Shown here piece after piece: positions 54,436-62,977 of a DNA stretch of 64,000 bases. The position numbers were made by a program, and so were the translations under genes. Each line of letters opens with the position of its first letter. Position 1 is the first letter of the stretch. The notes under the pieces were generated by a model. That model made no database searches, was not told where the DNA came from, and saw only the letters and a list, made by a program, of their open reading frames with translations. The stretch spans positions 310,001-374,000 of the forward strand of contig NZ_JAKQZC010000002.1 in assembly GCF_023736115.1 (NCBI RefSeq), read 5' to 3'. Origin of the DNA: Salinicola avicenniae (GTDB lineage Bacteria > Pseudomonadota > Gammaproteobacteria > Pseudomonadales > Halomonadaceae).

Positions 54436-57087
54436 TCAGGCGTCGGCCAGGGCGCGCTCGACCATCTCGTAGACATTGGGCGAGAGCTTCTCGGCACGAA
54501 TCCGTTCGAGCTCGGCCTTCATCAACGCCTGACGCTGTTCGTCGAAACGCTGCCAGCGGGTCAGCGGCGTGATGATGCGCGCGGCGATCTCCGGGTTGAG
54601 CCGGTTGAGTTCGATCACCACGTCCGCCAGCAGCTGGTAGCCTTCGCCATCGGGCCGATGGAAGTTGACCCGGTTCTGGGCGAAGGCGCCGATCAGCGCA
54701 CGGACCTTGTTGGGGTTCTTGAGTGAAAAGAGCGGGTGCTGCATCAGGAACCGCACGCGCTCGAGCACGTCCGCCTGCGGACGCGTCACCTGAATCGAGA
54801 ACCACTGATCCATTACCAGCGGATCGTGGGCCCACTTCTCGCCGAATGCCTTGAGCGCGGGCTCGGCCAGTTCCGTACGGTCGCTGTGGGCCAGCAGCGT
54901 GAGCGCGGCGCGCACATCGGTCATATTGCCACCCTGCTCGAACTGACGCTGCGCGGCGGCGACTGCCTCGTCGTCCTCCAGACTCATCAGATAGGCCAGC
55001 GCAACGTTCTTGAGCCGGCGCCGCGCGATCTGATCCGGTGTCGGCGCGTAGGCTTCATCGCTCTGGTTGTCAGCGTAGACCGCGCAAAATTCTTCACGCA
55101 GCTGCCAGGCCAACGACTGACGCACGAACTCCCTCGCCGCGTGAATCGCATCGACATCCACCACCGGCTGCTGCTCAGCGATATACGCCTCTGAAGGCAG
55201 CGTCAGCATCTCCGCCAGCACCGCCTTGTCATCGGTCGGCTGGGTCAAGAGGCTGCGATAGGCCTCGACCAGGCGCACGTCCATCACCTTTTCGACTCCG
55301 TTGCGGTGCGCGGCGATCAGGTCATCGAGCGCCAGCATGGTCAGCCGCTGGCCGGCGTCCCAACGGTTGAAACCGTCGGTGTCGTGGGTGAGCAGAAACG
55401 CGAGCTCCTCGCGCGAATAGGGATAGCGCAGCTTCACCGGCGCCGAGAAACCGCGCAGCAGCGATGGCACCGGCGCCTCCTGCACGTCAGTGAAGACGAA
55501 GGTCTGTTCGGCCTCGCGCAGATGCAGCACGCCATCCTTGCCCAGGGTCTCGGTCTCGCCCGCCCCATCCTGCAGCTTGAGCGTCAGATCCTGGCCAGAC
55601 TTGGTGCCTACCAGTCCCATGCGCAGCGGAATGTGCAGCGGCAGTTTCTGGGTCTGCCCCGGCGTGACCGGCGTTCGCTGCGACAAGCGCAGGTGATACT
55701 CGCAGGTCGCGTAATCGTACTCGCCGTGGGCATCGATTTCCGGCGTACCGGCCTGGGCATACCAGCGCATGAACTGATTCAGATCGAGCCCCGAGACCTC
55801 CGCCATGCAGGCAACGAAGTCCTCGATGGTGACCGCCTGGCCGTCGAAGCGCGAAAAGTAGAGATCACTGCCGCGGCGGAAGTCTTCCCAGCCAAGCAGA
55901 TGGCGCAGCATGCGCACAACTTCCGCGCCCTTCTCGTAGATCGTCAGGGTGTAGAAGTTGGAGATCTCGATATAGTGATCCGGTCGCACCGGGTGCGCGG
56001 TCGGGCCGGCGTCCTCGGCGAACTGGGCGGTGCGGAAGAACGAGACGTCCTCGATGCGCTTGACCGGCGCGGAATTGACGTCGGCCGAGAAGGTCTGGTC
56101 ACGGAAGACCGTGAAGCCCTCTTTCAGCGAGAGCTGGAACCAGTCGCGACAGGTCACGCGATTGCCGGACCAGTTGTGGAAGTATTCGTGGGCAACGATG
56201 CCCTCGACGCGCTGGAAGGTCGCGTCGGTCGCGGTCTGCGGATGGGTCAGCACCGCTGCCGAGTTGAAGATGTTGAGACCCTTGTTCTCCATCGCCCCCA
56301 TGTTGAAATCGTTGACGGCAACGATCATGAAGCGATCAAGATCGTACTCGCGGCCGTAGGTCTCTTCGTCCCACTGCATCGAGCGCTTGAGCGATGCCAT
56401 CGCGTGCTCGGTCTTGTCGAGATTCTCGCGCTCCACCCAGATCTGCAGCAGCACCTCGCGACCACTCGTCGTGGTGTAGTGATCCTCGACCTTCTCGAGC
56501 GACCCGGCGACCAGCGCAAACAGATAGCTGGGTTTGGGATGCGGGTCTTCCCACGTCACGAAGTGACGGCCGTTGGGCAGTTCGCCCTTCTCGACCGGAT
56601 TGCCGTTGGAGAGCAGCACCGGCAACGTCTCGGCATCGCCGATCACCGTGGTCGAAAAGGTCGCCATCACGTCCGGACGGTCCGGATAGAAGGTAATGCG
56701 GCGAAAACCCTCAGGCTCGCACTGGGTGCAAAACATGCCGCTGGAACGATAAAGGCCTTCGAGCGCCGTGTTGGCGTCCGGATCGATCTCGACTTCGGTA
56801 TCGAGCTGAAAGCGTTCCGGTACCTGCGCGATGGTCAGCCCCCGCTCGCCGACCTGATATTCGTCGATGCTCAGCGGCTGGCCGTCGATCGCCACGCTCA
56901 CCAGCGTCAGCTGATCGCCGTCGAGCTCCAGCGGCAGACCGGCCTCGCGCTCGGGATGGCGTTCCACGTGCAAGCGCGCCTTGACCCTTGTTGCTGACGG
57001 CGCGAGATCGAAGGTGAGCTCGGTATGAGTCACACGATAGGCCGGCGGCCGGTAATCCGCGAGATAGGTCGCTTGCATCTCTGACAT
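54436..57087 (-). CDS. pepN: Aminopeptidase N
   Basis: M1-family zinc aminopeptidase, cytoplasmic, 883 aa from ATG 57087 (AGGAG 8 bp upstream). Seen: the exopeptidase GAMEN motif in FNMGAMENKGLNIFNS, and the zinc-binding HEYFHNW in IVAHEYFHNWSGNRVTCRDWF, followed by LKEGFTVFRDQ with the third ligand glutamate. The long helical C-terminal domain matches E. coli PepN. The frame is open to 57114 but the internal ATG has the better Shine-Dalgarno. Confidence 0.97.
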   Translation of the reverse strand: MSEMQATYLADYRPPAYRVTHTELTFDLAPSATRVKARLHVERHPEREAGLPLELDGDQLTLVSVAIDGQPLSIDEYQVGERGLTIAQVPERFQLDTEVEIDPDANTALEGLYRSSGMFCTQCEPEGFRRITFYPDRPDVMATFSTTVIGDAETLPVLLSNGNPVEKGELPNGRHFVTWEDPHPKPSYLFALVAGSLEKVEDHYTTTSGREVLLQIWVERENLDKTEHAMASLKRSMQWDEETYGREYDLDRFMIVAVNDFNMGAMENKGLNIFNSAAVLTHPQTATDATFQRVEGIVAHEYFHNWSGNRVTCRDWFQLSLKEGFTVFRDQTFSADVNSAPVKRIEDVSFFRTAQFAEDAGPTAHPVRPDHYIEISNFYTLTIYEKGAEVVRMLRHLLGWEDFRRGSDLYFSRFDGQAVTIEDFVACMAEVSGLDLNQFMRWYAQAGTPEIDAHGEYDYATCEYHLRLSQRTPVTPGQTQKLPLHIPLRMGLVGTKSGQDLTLKLQDGAGETETLGKDGVLHLREAEQTFVFTDVQEAPVPSLLRGFSAPVKLRYPYSREELAFLLTHDTDGFNRWDAGQRLTMLALDDLIAAHRNGVEKVMDVRLVEAYRSLLTQPTDDKAVLAEMLTLPSEAYIAEQQPVVDVDAIHAAREFVRQSLAWQLREEFCAVYADNQSDEAYAPTPDQIARRRLKNVALAYLMSLEDDEAVAAAQRQFEQGGNMTDVRAALTLLAHSDRTELAEPALKAFGEKWAHDPLVMDQWFSIQVTRPQADVLERVRFLMQHPLFSLKNPNKVRALIGAFAQNRVNFHRPDGEGYQLLADVVIELNRLNPEIAARIITPLTRWQRFDEQRQALMKAELERIRAEKLSPNVYEMVERALADA

Positions 57088-57265
57088 GGCAACGCTCCTG
57101 GTAGAAGGGTTCAATCGACACGGGTGCGCGGCACCCCGCCGTTGGTCGACACCATTCTACCCGCGTGACCGGATCGATATCGAATCGGTCAGACCACGCG
57201 ACCTCGACCCGCCTCATCGTCGCACGGCACCCATGCGGCTCGACGGCATGAATCGGTCGCGAGGA

Positions 57266-57679
57266 TCAGCGCCGTTCGGGGGAGGACTCGTCCTGCCACA
57301 GTTCGCGCATCGGGCACTGCAGGCTGGGCAATGGCCGCGTGACGATCCAGATGGCCAACGCCACCAGGCCGAGAATCAACCCCAGCTTGAGCGGCAGCAG
57401 GCTAACCGTGAAAGCGATGATCACGCAGGATAGCGTAAGCATGCAGACGGCCATGATCTTGGCGTGCTTGGGAATCGCACGTTCGCGCTCCCAGGATTGG
57501 ATAGGCGGGCCGAAGCGGGGGTGATTGCGGATCCAGTTGGCGAAGCGCGGCGATCCTCTCGACGCCAGCCAGACCGCCGCCAGCATGAAACAGGTCGTCG
57601 GCATGACCGGCAGAAAAAGACCAATCACTCCCAGCGCAAAGCTGATGGCGGCCAAGGTGACATAGAGGGCATTGCGCAT
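57266..57679 (-). CDS. YbaN-family (DUF454) inner-membrane protein
   Basis: A 137-aa protein from ATG 57679 (GGGGAAT upstream). DUF454 hallmarks: FALGVIGLFLPVMPTTCFMLAAVWLASRGSPRFANWIRNHPRFGPPI near the N terminus and the C-terminal hydrophobic pair (MAVCMLTLSCVIIAFTVSLL and LGLILGLVALAIWIV). Four hydrophobic segments in all. Function unknown. An in-frame extension to 57781 has no supporting signal. Confidence 0.85.
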   Translation of the reverse strand: MRNALYVTLAAISFALGVIGLFLPVMPTTCFMLAAVWLASRGSPRFANWIRNHPRFGPPIQSWERERAIPKHAKIMAVCMLTLSCVIIAFTVSLLPLKLGLILGLVALAIWIVTRPLPSLQCPMRELWQDESSPERR

Positions 57680-57946
57680 GCCGAGATTCCCCGGGACGGA
57701 CTTGAGACACCGCCCGGCAAGCGTCGGCGCGGCTACGCCACCAGTGTAAACCACCGACGACCGCTTGCTCCAATATCGCAAGCATCGCCCTCACCGGTCG
57801 ACGCCGGAGCTTCAAACGCTTGGGCGCGACGAACCGCGCGTCGCCGACATTGACGAAAGGGAAATAGGCCATTCGCGTCGCACTGGCTGGCGAGCCGTCG
57901 CCAAAGGCGTAATCTGGCGCCACATCCAAGACCGGTAACGGCGACC

Positions 57947-58753
57947 ATGAACCACCGACGCGTGCTGTATCTCTCCCACGGGTCTCCCGATCTCACGCTC
58001 ACCGACCACCCTGCCAGGGACTTTCTCCGAACGCTGGGCGAGCGTCTACCGAAGCCCCGTGGCGCACTGGTCATCTCGGCCCATTTCGAGACCCCCACGT
58101 TGGTGCTGGGCAGCGCCCCGGCACCCGACACCTGGCATGACTTCCATGGCTTCCCGCGGCCCCTCTACGACCTGCGCTATCCGGCACCCGGCTTGCCCGA
58201 GACCGCAGCCGCGCTGGCCCGGACTCTGACGATGACTGGTATCGACGCGCGCCTCGATTCGTCGCGACCGCTCGATCACGGCATCTGGTCACCACTGTCG
58301 CTGGTGTGGCCCGAAGCCGAGGTGCCGTTGATACCGGTCAGCGTACCAATGCAGATCGACACCAGCGGTCAGTTGGCTATCGCCGCCGCGCTGGGGCGCT
58401 GGGCCGAGGCCAATGACCTGCTACTGATCGGCTCCGGCGCCGCGACACACAATCTCGGTGATCGCCATGCCGCCCACGACGCGCCGGATACCTGGGCCCG
58501 TCACTTCCACGACTGGGTGATCGATATCGCGCAACAAGGCAACCTCGAAGCCCTGAAGCACTGGCAGCAGGTATCGCCGAACGGTCGCTACGCTCATCCC
58601 ACACCGGAACATTTCCTGCCACTGCTGATGTGTCTCGGCGCCATGGAGGGCGCCCCGCTGGCGGTCCTCCACGAGAGCTTCATGTACGGCAATCTGAGCA
58701 TGCTGGCGCTGGGGAGCGAGGAGATCGCCGGGGCGGCCCACGTCGCCGCCTGA
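57947..58753 (+). CDS. 4,5-DOPA-extradiol-dioxygenase family protein (YgiD/LigB type)
   Basis: A 268-aa class III extradiol ring-cleavage dioxygenase-like protein. Metal-ligand histidines are expected in LYLSHGSPDLTLTD (N terminus), LVISAHFETP and PLDHGIWSPLSLVWP. C-terminal conserved GSGAATHNLGD and GRYAHPTPEHFLPLL also fit. The bacterial YgiD opens 4,5-DOPA, but the physiological substrate in bacteria is generally unknown. Single gene with a short spacer from the ybaN-like gene. Confidence 0.9.
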   Translation: MNHRRVLYLSHGSPDLTLTDHPARDFLRTLGERLPKPRGALVISAHFETPTLVLGSAPAPDTWHDFHGFPRPLYDLRYPAPGLPETAAALARTLTMTGIDARLDSSRPLDHGIWSPLSLVWPEAEVPLIPVSVPMQIDTSGQLAIAAALGRWAEANDLLLIGSGAATHNLGDRHAAHDAPDTWARHFHDWVIDIAQQGNLEALKHWQQVSPNGRYAHPTPEHFLPLLMCLGAMEGAPLAVLHESFMYGNLSMLALGSEEIAGAAHVAA

Positions 58754-58887
58754 GACGCGACGTTCCTGGCGAGCGCGCCCCTGAAACAGGCGCCGCCTCG
58801 GTGTCGCGAGCCATGGCGGCCGCCGCCGGCTCGGCGCACGATGGCAGCGCCCGATACGACCTCCCCTCTCGGCGCCATCGCCACATA

Positions 58888-58932
58888 TTTCAATCGCGAA
58901 CGTTTCAGTCGCGAACGTTTCAGTCGCGAAAA
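58888..58932. repeat. Tandem repeat, 15 bp x 3, across the yajQ stop codon
   Basis: Units TTTCAATCGCGAACG (58888-58902), TTTCAGTCGCGAACG (58903-58917) and TTTCAGTCGCGAAAA (58918-58932). Read leftward, the rightmost unit contains the last three codons and TGA of yajQ (FRD and stop), and the other units are downstream copies of that segment, each with its own stop. Confidence 0.88.
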
Positions 58933-59405
58933 TTGTTGTACTGCAGCGCCAGCTCCGGGCCGTTCTCCCCTTTCAACAGCGCGATCGCCTGCTGCAGGTC
59001 ATCGCGCTTCTTGCCGCTGACGCGCACCTTGTCACCCTGGATCGCGGCCTGCACCTTGAGCTTGGCGTCCTTGAGCTGCTTCACGATCGCCTTGGCGTCG
59101 GCCTGCTCGAGGCCCTGCTTCAGCACCACCTGCTGACGCGCCTTGACGCCGGCCGTCTGCGCGTCCTGGATCTCCATGCAGCGTGGGTCGATACCACGCG
59201 CGATCAGCTTATTGCGCAGCACGTCGATCATCTGCTGCAGCTGGAATTCCGCATCCGCCTCGAGGGAGACGGTATCGCCTTCCAGGCTATAGCTGGCGTC
59301 GACGCCGCGGAAATCGAAGCGGGTCTGGATTTCCCGATTTGCCTGGTCGACCGCATTGGTCGCTTCGTGGCGGTCGAATTCGGAAACGATATCGAAAGAA
59401 GGCAT
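58920..59405 (-). CDS. yajQ: YajQ-family nucleotide-binding protein
   Basis: A 161-aa protein of the YajQ family, begins MPSFDIVSEFDRHEATNAVDQA and includes the tandem ferredoxin-like folds with ETDFRG-type strand (TRFDFRGVDASYSLEG). Members bind RNA, GTP/ATP or cyclic di-GMP; a Xanthomonas homologue is a cyclic di-GMP effector. A GGDEF cyclase is in this window, but a link is speculative. Its last codons and stop are part of a 15-bp tandem repeat. Single gene, close to the GNAT gene upstream. Confidence 0.93.
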   Translation of the reverse strand: MPSFDIVSEFDRHEATNAVDQANREIQTRFDFRGVDASYSLEGDTVSLEADAEFQLQQMIDVLRNKLIARGIDPRCMEIQDAQTAGVKARQQVVLKQGLEQADAKAIVKQLKDAKLKVQAAIQGDKVRVSGKKRDDLQQAIALLKGENGPELALQYNNFRD

Positions 59406-59452
59406 GATGCAGAGTCCTCAGCAAGCGATGCCGGCTTACCGGCATCCGGTCT

Positions 59453-59938
59453 TCAGTGGTTGGCGGCCGCAGGCGGCGTCTCGACGAATTCGAGCCGCTT
59501 GTCCATCCGCCAGGCGGCGCAGCCGTCGGCATAGTAGTCGTCGAGCCAGCGATGCGCGACATAGCCCGTGCGGCGATAGAGCCCCATCGCGACCCGGTTG
59601 TCGGCGCGAACCTCGAGTGCCAGACGCTGACTGCCGCGCTGCCGCGCTGCCTGTTCCAGTGCCTCGAGGAGCGCGCGCCCCAGACCACCGCCACGTGCAT
59701 CGGGATCGACACAAAAGGAGTAGAGCCGCGCCGTGACGCTGTTGCGCCGGAACAATAGCGTCCCATAGCCGATGACCCGGCTATCGTCATCGACCGCCAC
59801 CAGCGTCACGGCGTTGGCACGCGTCAGCAGATGCGCCAGCTGGCGACGACTGAAGCGGTCGCCTTCGAAGCAGCGTTCTTCCAGTTGATACAGGGCGTCA
59901 CAGTCGGCCGGCTGGCCGGGACGCAGGACACGGGTCAT
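59453..59938 (-). CDS. GNAT-family N-acetyltransferase
   Basis: A 161-aa acetyltransferase. The acetyl-CoA-binding motif A is in SFCVDPDARGGGLGRALLEALEQAA (Q/RxxGxG/A form), followed by RLALEVRADNRVAMGLYRRTGYV, the motif B typical of RimI-like proteins. Substrate unknown. It is divergent from the RLAN/ATP-grasp gene. Neighbouring pairs of a GNAT and an RLAN-ATP-grasp enzyme have been described for this ligase family, so the two may act on the same small peptide or amino acid. Confidence 0.88.
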   Translation of the reverse strand: MTRVLRPGQPADCDALYQLEERCFEGDRFSRRQLAHLLTRANAVTLVAVDDDSRVIGYGTLLFRRNSVTARLYSFCVDPDARGGGLGRALLEALEQAARQRGSQRLALEVRADNRVAMGLYRRTGYVAHRWLDDYYADGCAAWRMDKRLEFVETPPAAANH

Positions 59939-60243
59939 GCGGATCGCTCATTCAGGAAAAGTTTTCAGGGGCGCGATAGGCCGGCTGTCATGTCTGACCG
60001 CCGCCGATGGCGATGAAATTATTTCACGCTCGCAGCGGCTTGTCGCCGCCGATGACGCGTCGCATGCTAGCGACCTCGACGCCGCCGTATCAACCGCTGG
60101 ATAACGCCCGTCGCCGACGGCGACGCTTGATCTGTCGACGGCGCTGGCCGACCGGTCGAAAGCGCTGGTCACCGGCATCGCCCCCGGTCGATCGCCTCCC
60201 CGGCGCGTGTCGGACCGACGTCTCTGGAATGGAGTCATTGTGC
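59939..60243. promoter_or_regulatory. Divergent spacer between the GNAT gene and the ATP-grasp gene
   Basis: A 305-bp spacer expected to hold both promoters. The frame of the ATP-grasp gene is open leftward through most of it, but that segment encodes Arg/Pro-rich sequence unlike a protein domain, so I do not include it. AT-rich positions are at 59990-60030. Confidence 0.4.
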
Positions 60244-61764
60244 ATGTCTCGCTTGCGTATCGTCGTCGACCGCCTGGCCGACTGGCAGCCTTACTATCCG
60301 ACCGAGGATCTGATCACCGCCGAGGCGTTTCTCGCGCTGGATCAGGCCGCGACCGTGGACGACACCACCCACGTCATCAACCTGTGTGGCAATCTGGACT
60401 ATCTCGAGACCGGGTATTACGTATCGTTGCTGGCCCAGGCCCGCGACCAGCGCGTGCTGCCGAATGTCGAGACGCTCAACCAGTTGTCGCGCAAGGCACT
60501 GATCGACATGCAGCTGGCCGCACTCGACCCGCTACTGCTGGAACTGGATCGCCGCGGCGCCCTGGCGGGAGACTCGCTGACACTGCGGGTACTCTTCGGA
60601 GAATGCGAACAGCCGGAACTCACGCGGCTGGCCCGGCGCCTATTCGAACGTCTGCCTCTACCACTGCTCGAAGCCCGCTTCGAGAAGCGTCAGGGCGCTT
60701 GGCGGCTGACGCGACTCCGCCCGCTGGCATTGACCGCACTGGTCAACGGCGAGGAGGACCGTTTCGCCAGCGCACTCAACCGCCACTCCACTCGCGTCTG
60801 GCGCACGCCGCGGGCGCGCCGCCGCTATCGTTTCGACCTGGCGATCCTGGTCAACCCTGAAGAGACACTGCCGCCGAGCAACAAGGGCGCCATCAAGCGC
60901 TTCATACGGGCCGGCCGCCGCCTTGGCATCGACGTGCGCCTGATCACCCATCGCGACGCCGGGCGCCTGGCCGAATTCGACGGTCTGTTCATTCGCGAGA
61001 CGACGCGTCTCGACCACCATACCTACCGCATGGCCAAAAAGGCCGAGCACGAAGGCCTGGTGGTGATCGACGATCCGCAGTCGATTCTGCGCTGCACCAA
61101 CAAGATCTTTCTGCATGCCTTGCTGCAGACGCATCGAATCCCGGCGCCACGCGGCCAACTGCTGCACCGCCGAGATATGCGGCGGCTCGACGACAAGCTC
61201 AAGGGGCTGGACTATCCGCTGGTGCTGAAAGTGCCGGATGGCGCCTTCTCCCGCGGCGTGGTGAAGATTCGCTCGCGCGAGGAGCTCCTCTCCGAAGCGC
61301 CGACACTGTTCGAATCCTCGGCGCTGCTGTTGCTGCAGGAGTGGCTGCCGACGGACTTCGACTGGCGAATCGGCGTGCTCGACGGCAAGGTGCTGTTCGC
61401 CAGCCGCTATTACATGGCACGCGGTCACTGGCAGATCTATGACCACTCCAGCGGCAAGACCCGCAGCGGCGGCTTTACCACTCACGATCCGGCCGACGTC
61501 CCGGCGCCGGTGGTACGCGCGGCGCTACGCGCCACCCGCTTGATCGGCGACGGCCTCTATGGCGTCGACCTCAAGCAGATCGGAGATCGGGTGGTGGTGA
61601 TCGAGGTCAACGACAATCCGAATCTGGATGTTGGCGTTGAGGACGTGGTGTTGAAGGACGCGCTCTATGAGCGGGTGATGCAGGTTTTCCTCGCAAGGAT
61701 GGAGCGCCAGCGGAATACGCCAGCTACAGCGCGCCAGCGAAACACGCCGGCGACAGCGGGCTAA
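60244..61764 (+). CDS. RimK-like ATP-grasp ligase with N-terminal RLAN domain
   Basis: A 506-aa protein starting MSRLRIVVDRLADWQPYYPTED; alternatives are ATG 60229 and ATG further up. The N-terminal region (about residues 1-155) fits the RLAN domain found fused to RimK-like ligases. The C-terminal ATP-grasp (about 190-480) shows FDGLFIRETTRLDHHTYRMAKKA, YPLVLKVPDGAFSRGVVKI (ATP-binding lysine), LLQEWLPTDFDWRIGVLDGKV and the metal-binding VVIEVNDNPNLDVGVED. Forms a carboxylate-amine bond on an unknown peptide or amino acid. The final 18 residues are a duplicated RQRNTPATA block from a 27-bp DNA repeat just before the stop. Confidence 0.88.
   Translation: MSRLRIVVDRLADWQPYYPTEDLITAEAFLALDQAATVDDTTHVINLCGNLDYLETGYYVSLLAQARDQRVLPNVETLNQLSRKALIDMQLAALDPLLLELDRRGALAGDSLTLRVLFGECEQPELTRLARRLFERLPLPLLEARFEKRQGAWRLTRLRPLALTALVNGEEDRFASALNRHSTRVWRTPRARRRYRFDLAILVNPEETLPPSNKGAIKRFIRAGRRLGIDVRLITHRDAGRLAEFDGLFIRETTRLDHHTYRMAKKAEHEGLVVIDDPQSILRCTNKIFLHALLQTHRIPAPRGQLLHRRDMRRLDDKLKGLDYPLVLKVPDGAFSRGVVKIRSREELLSEAPTLFESSALLLLQEWLPTDFDWRIGVLDGKVLFASRYYMARGHWQIYDHSSGKTRSGGFTTHDPADVPAPVVRAALRATRLIGDGLYGVDLKQIGDRVVVIEVNDNPNLDVGVEDVVLKDALYERVMQVFLARMERQRNTPATARQRNTPATAG
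61707..61760. repeat. 27-bp direct duplication at the end of the ATP-grasp gene
   Basis: Two adjacent 27-bp copies (about 61707-61733 and 61734-61760) differ at a few sites and encode RQRNTPATA twice before the last residue and the stop. It is outside the ATP-grasp fold, so probably neutral. Confidence 0.8.
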
Positions 61765-61862
61765 CGGGGCAGGCGGCGACGCTGTGCGCCGCTCGCTTCT
61801 ATCCGGGCTCACAAGGCCCTCGAGCAACGAATCTGGGGGCGGGCCGCCTCACCCCGGCGGGC

Positions 61863-62723
61863 TCAGGCGGCTTCCACCTCGACCCGATAGCCAGAATACT
61901 TGCGCAGATTGATGACCCCGCTGTCCAGGATCAGATACTGCCCTTTCAGCCCCATCAGGACGCCGTCGATCTCGGGCGTCTTGTCGAGATTGTGGGAGAC
62001 GATCTTGCGCGGCCAGGTCGCGACCGGATAGCCGATCGTCAGTGGTGACGCCGCCTCGACGTCACGAATCGACGTCTCTCCATGAGTGGCCCGCAGCGCA
62101 TCCAGCTCTGACGCGACCACCGCCAGCAGCCGGTCCCGTTCCGCCGGCAAATCAAGCGTCTCGACCTCGCCCTTGAGCATCGCCCGCCAGTTGGTGCGGT
62201 CGGAAACGTGTGCCTTGAACAGGGTTTCGACCAGACCGGACTGCTGCCGTGTCTCCACCTCGAGAATCGGCAGCGCCTGAATCGCGCCCTGATCAAGCCA
62301 GCGCGTCGGCGTGTTGGTGCCCCGCGTGATGCCCACCTTCAGCCCCGAGGCATTGGCGAGATAGACCACGTGGGGTCGGAAACAGTGACGCTCACCCCAG
62401 TCAGGTTCGCGGCAGGTGCCTTGGAAATAGTGGCAAGTCTCCGGGCGCACGATACAGAGATCGCACTGCGCCAGGGACTTGAAACAGGGATAGCAGTAGC
62501 CCTGACCGAAGCTCTTGCGGGTGAACCGGTCACAGTGCACGCAGCGGATCTCGCCGGTATGTCGTAGGCGCAGGTGATGCCCAAGCAGCGCGTTGAGCGC
62601 CAGCGTGCGCTCGCCGGCGCGCAAGTGATACTCCGCCCGGCCGCTCGGCGGCAGGCTGATCTCCAGCTTGCGCAGCGCCCCGGCGATCGACCGCGGGGCG
62701 TCGTCGGCGATCAGTTGATCCAT
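61863..62723 (-). CDS. DUF2797-domain protein
   Basis: A 286-aa protein from ATG 62723 (MDQLIADDAPRSIAGALRKL). Cysteine pairs in IRCVHCDRFTRKSFGQGYCYPCFKSLAQCDLC and a later C suggest zinc binding; then FRPHVVYLANASGLKVGITRGTNTPTRWLDQGA, the hallmark of DUF2797, resembling a GIY-YIG-like nuclease core. Function unknown. It overlaps DUF1315's end by 13 bp, forming the tail of glpG-DUF1315-DUF2797. Confidence 0.88.
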   Translation of the reverse strand: MDQLIADDAPRSIAGALRKLEISLPPSGRAEYHLRAGERTLALNALLGHHLRLRHTGEIRCVHCDRFTRKSFGQGYCYPCFKSLAQCDLCIVRPETCHYFQGTCREPDWGERHCFRPHVVYLANASGLKVGITRGTNTPTRWLDQGAIQALPILEVETRQQSGLVETLFKAHVSDRTNWRAMLKGEVETLDLPAERDRLLAVVASELDALRATHGETSIRDVEAASPLTIGYPVATWPRKIVSHNLDKTPEIDGVLMGLKGQYLILDSGVINLRKYSGYRVEVEAA

Positions 62724-62977
62724 TTGACCGCAGCTTCTTCGGAAGTGGCGGGGTCGCCCGAGCTGCACTCGTTGCGCTCCAGGTAGCCGACACGCTGATC
62801 CGCAGGCACGTCATGGATCTGCTCGTACTTGATCACCGCCTCCAGGCACAGCTCGGTCTGTTCCCCGGTCAGGCGTCTGCCATCGGGCCACTTCCTCAGC
62901 TGGATCGCCTGCTTGAAGCTCTCGTACATCGCTGGCGTCATCTGCCCCACCATGCGATCGAAATTCATCTCGCTCAT
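62711..62977 (-). CDS. DUF1315 (YeaC-like) small protein
   Basis: An 88-aa protein from ATG 62977 with AAGGAG at the ribosome-binding position. Features: MNFDRMVGQMTPAMYESFKQAIQLRKWPDG, LTGEQTELCLEAVIKYE and RVGYLERNEC are typical of DUF1315. Function unknown. Its start overlaps the glpG stop by 4 bp (ATGA) and its 3' end overlaps the DUF2797 gene, a tightly coupled three-gene unit. Confidence 0.88.
   Translation of the reverse strand: MSEMNFDRMVGQMTPAMYESFKQAIQLRKWPDGRRLTGEQTELCLEAVIKYEQIHDVPADQRVGYLERNECSSGDPATSEEAAVKWIN

Noticed and set aside
55306-56997. A 563-codon plus-strand frame opposite pepN
   Set aside because: Antisense artefact of GC-rich codon use; pepN is secure and the plus frame resembles no family. 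Similar long shadows oppose prmB, pntB, selO, gldA and the membrane protein at 2555-4003.
60007-60243. N-terminal extension of the ATP-grasp gene
   Set aside because: The frame is open, but the residues are Arg/Pro-rich without domain character; the RLAN domain begins at MSRLRIVV and the spacer is needed for divergent promoters.
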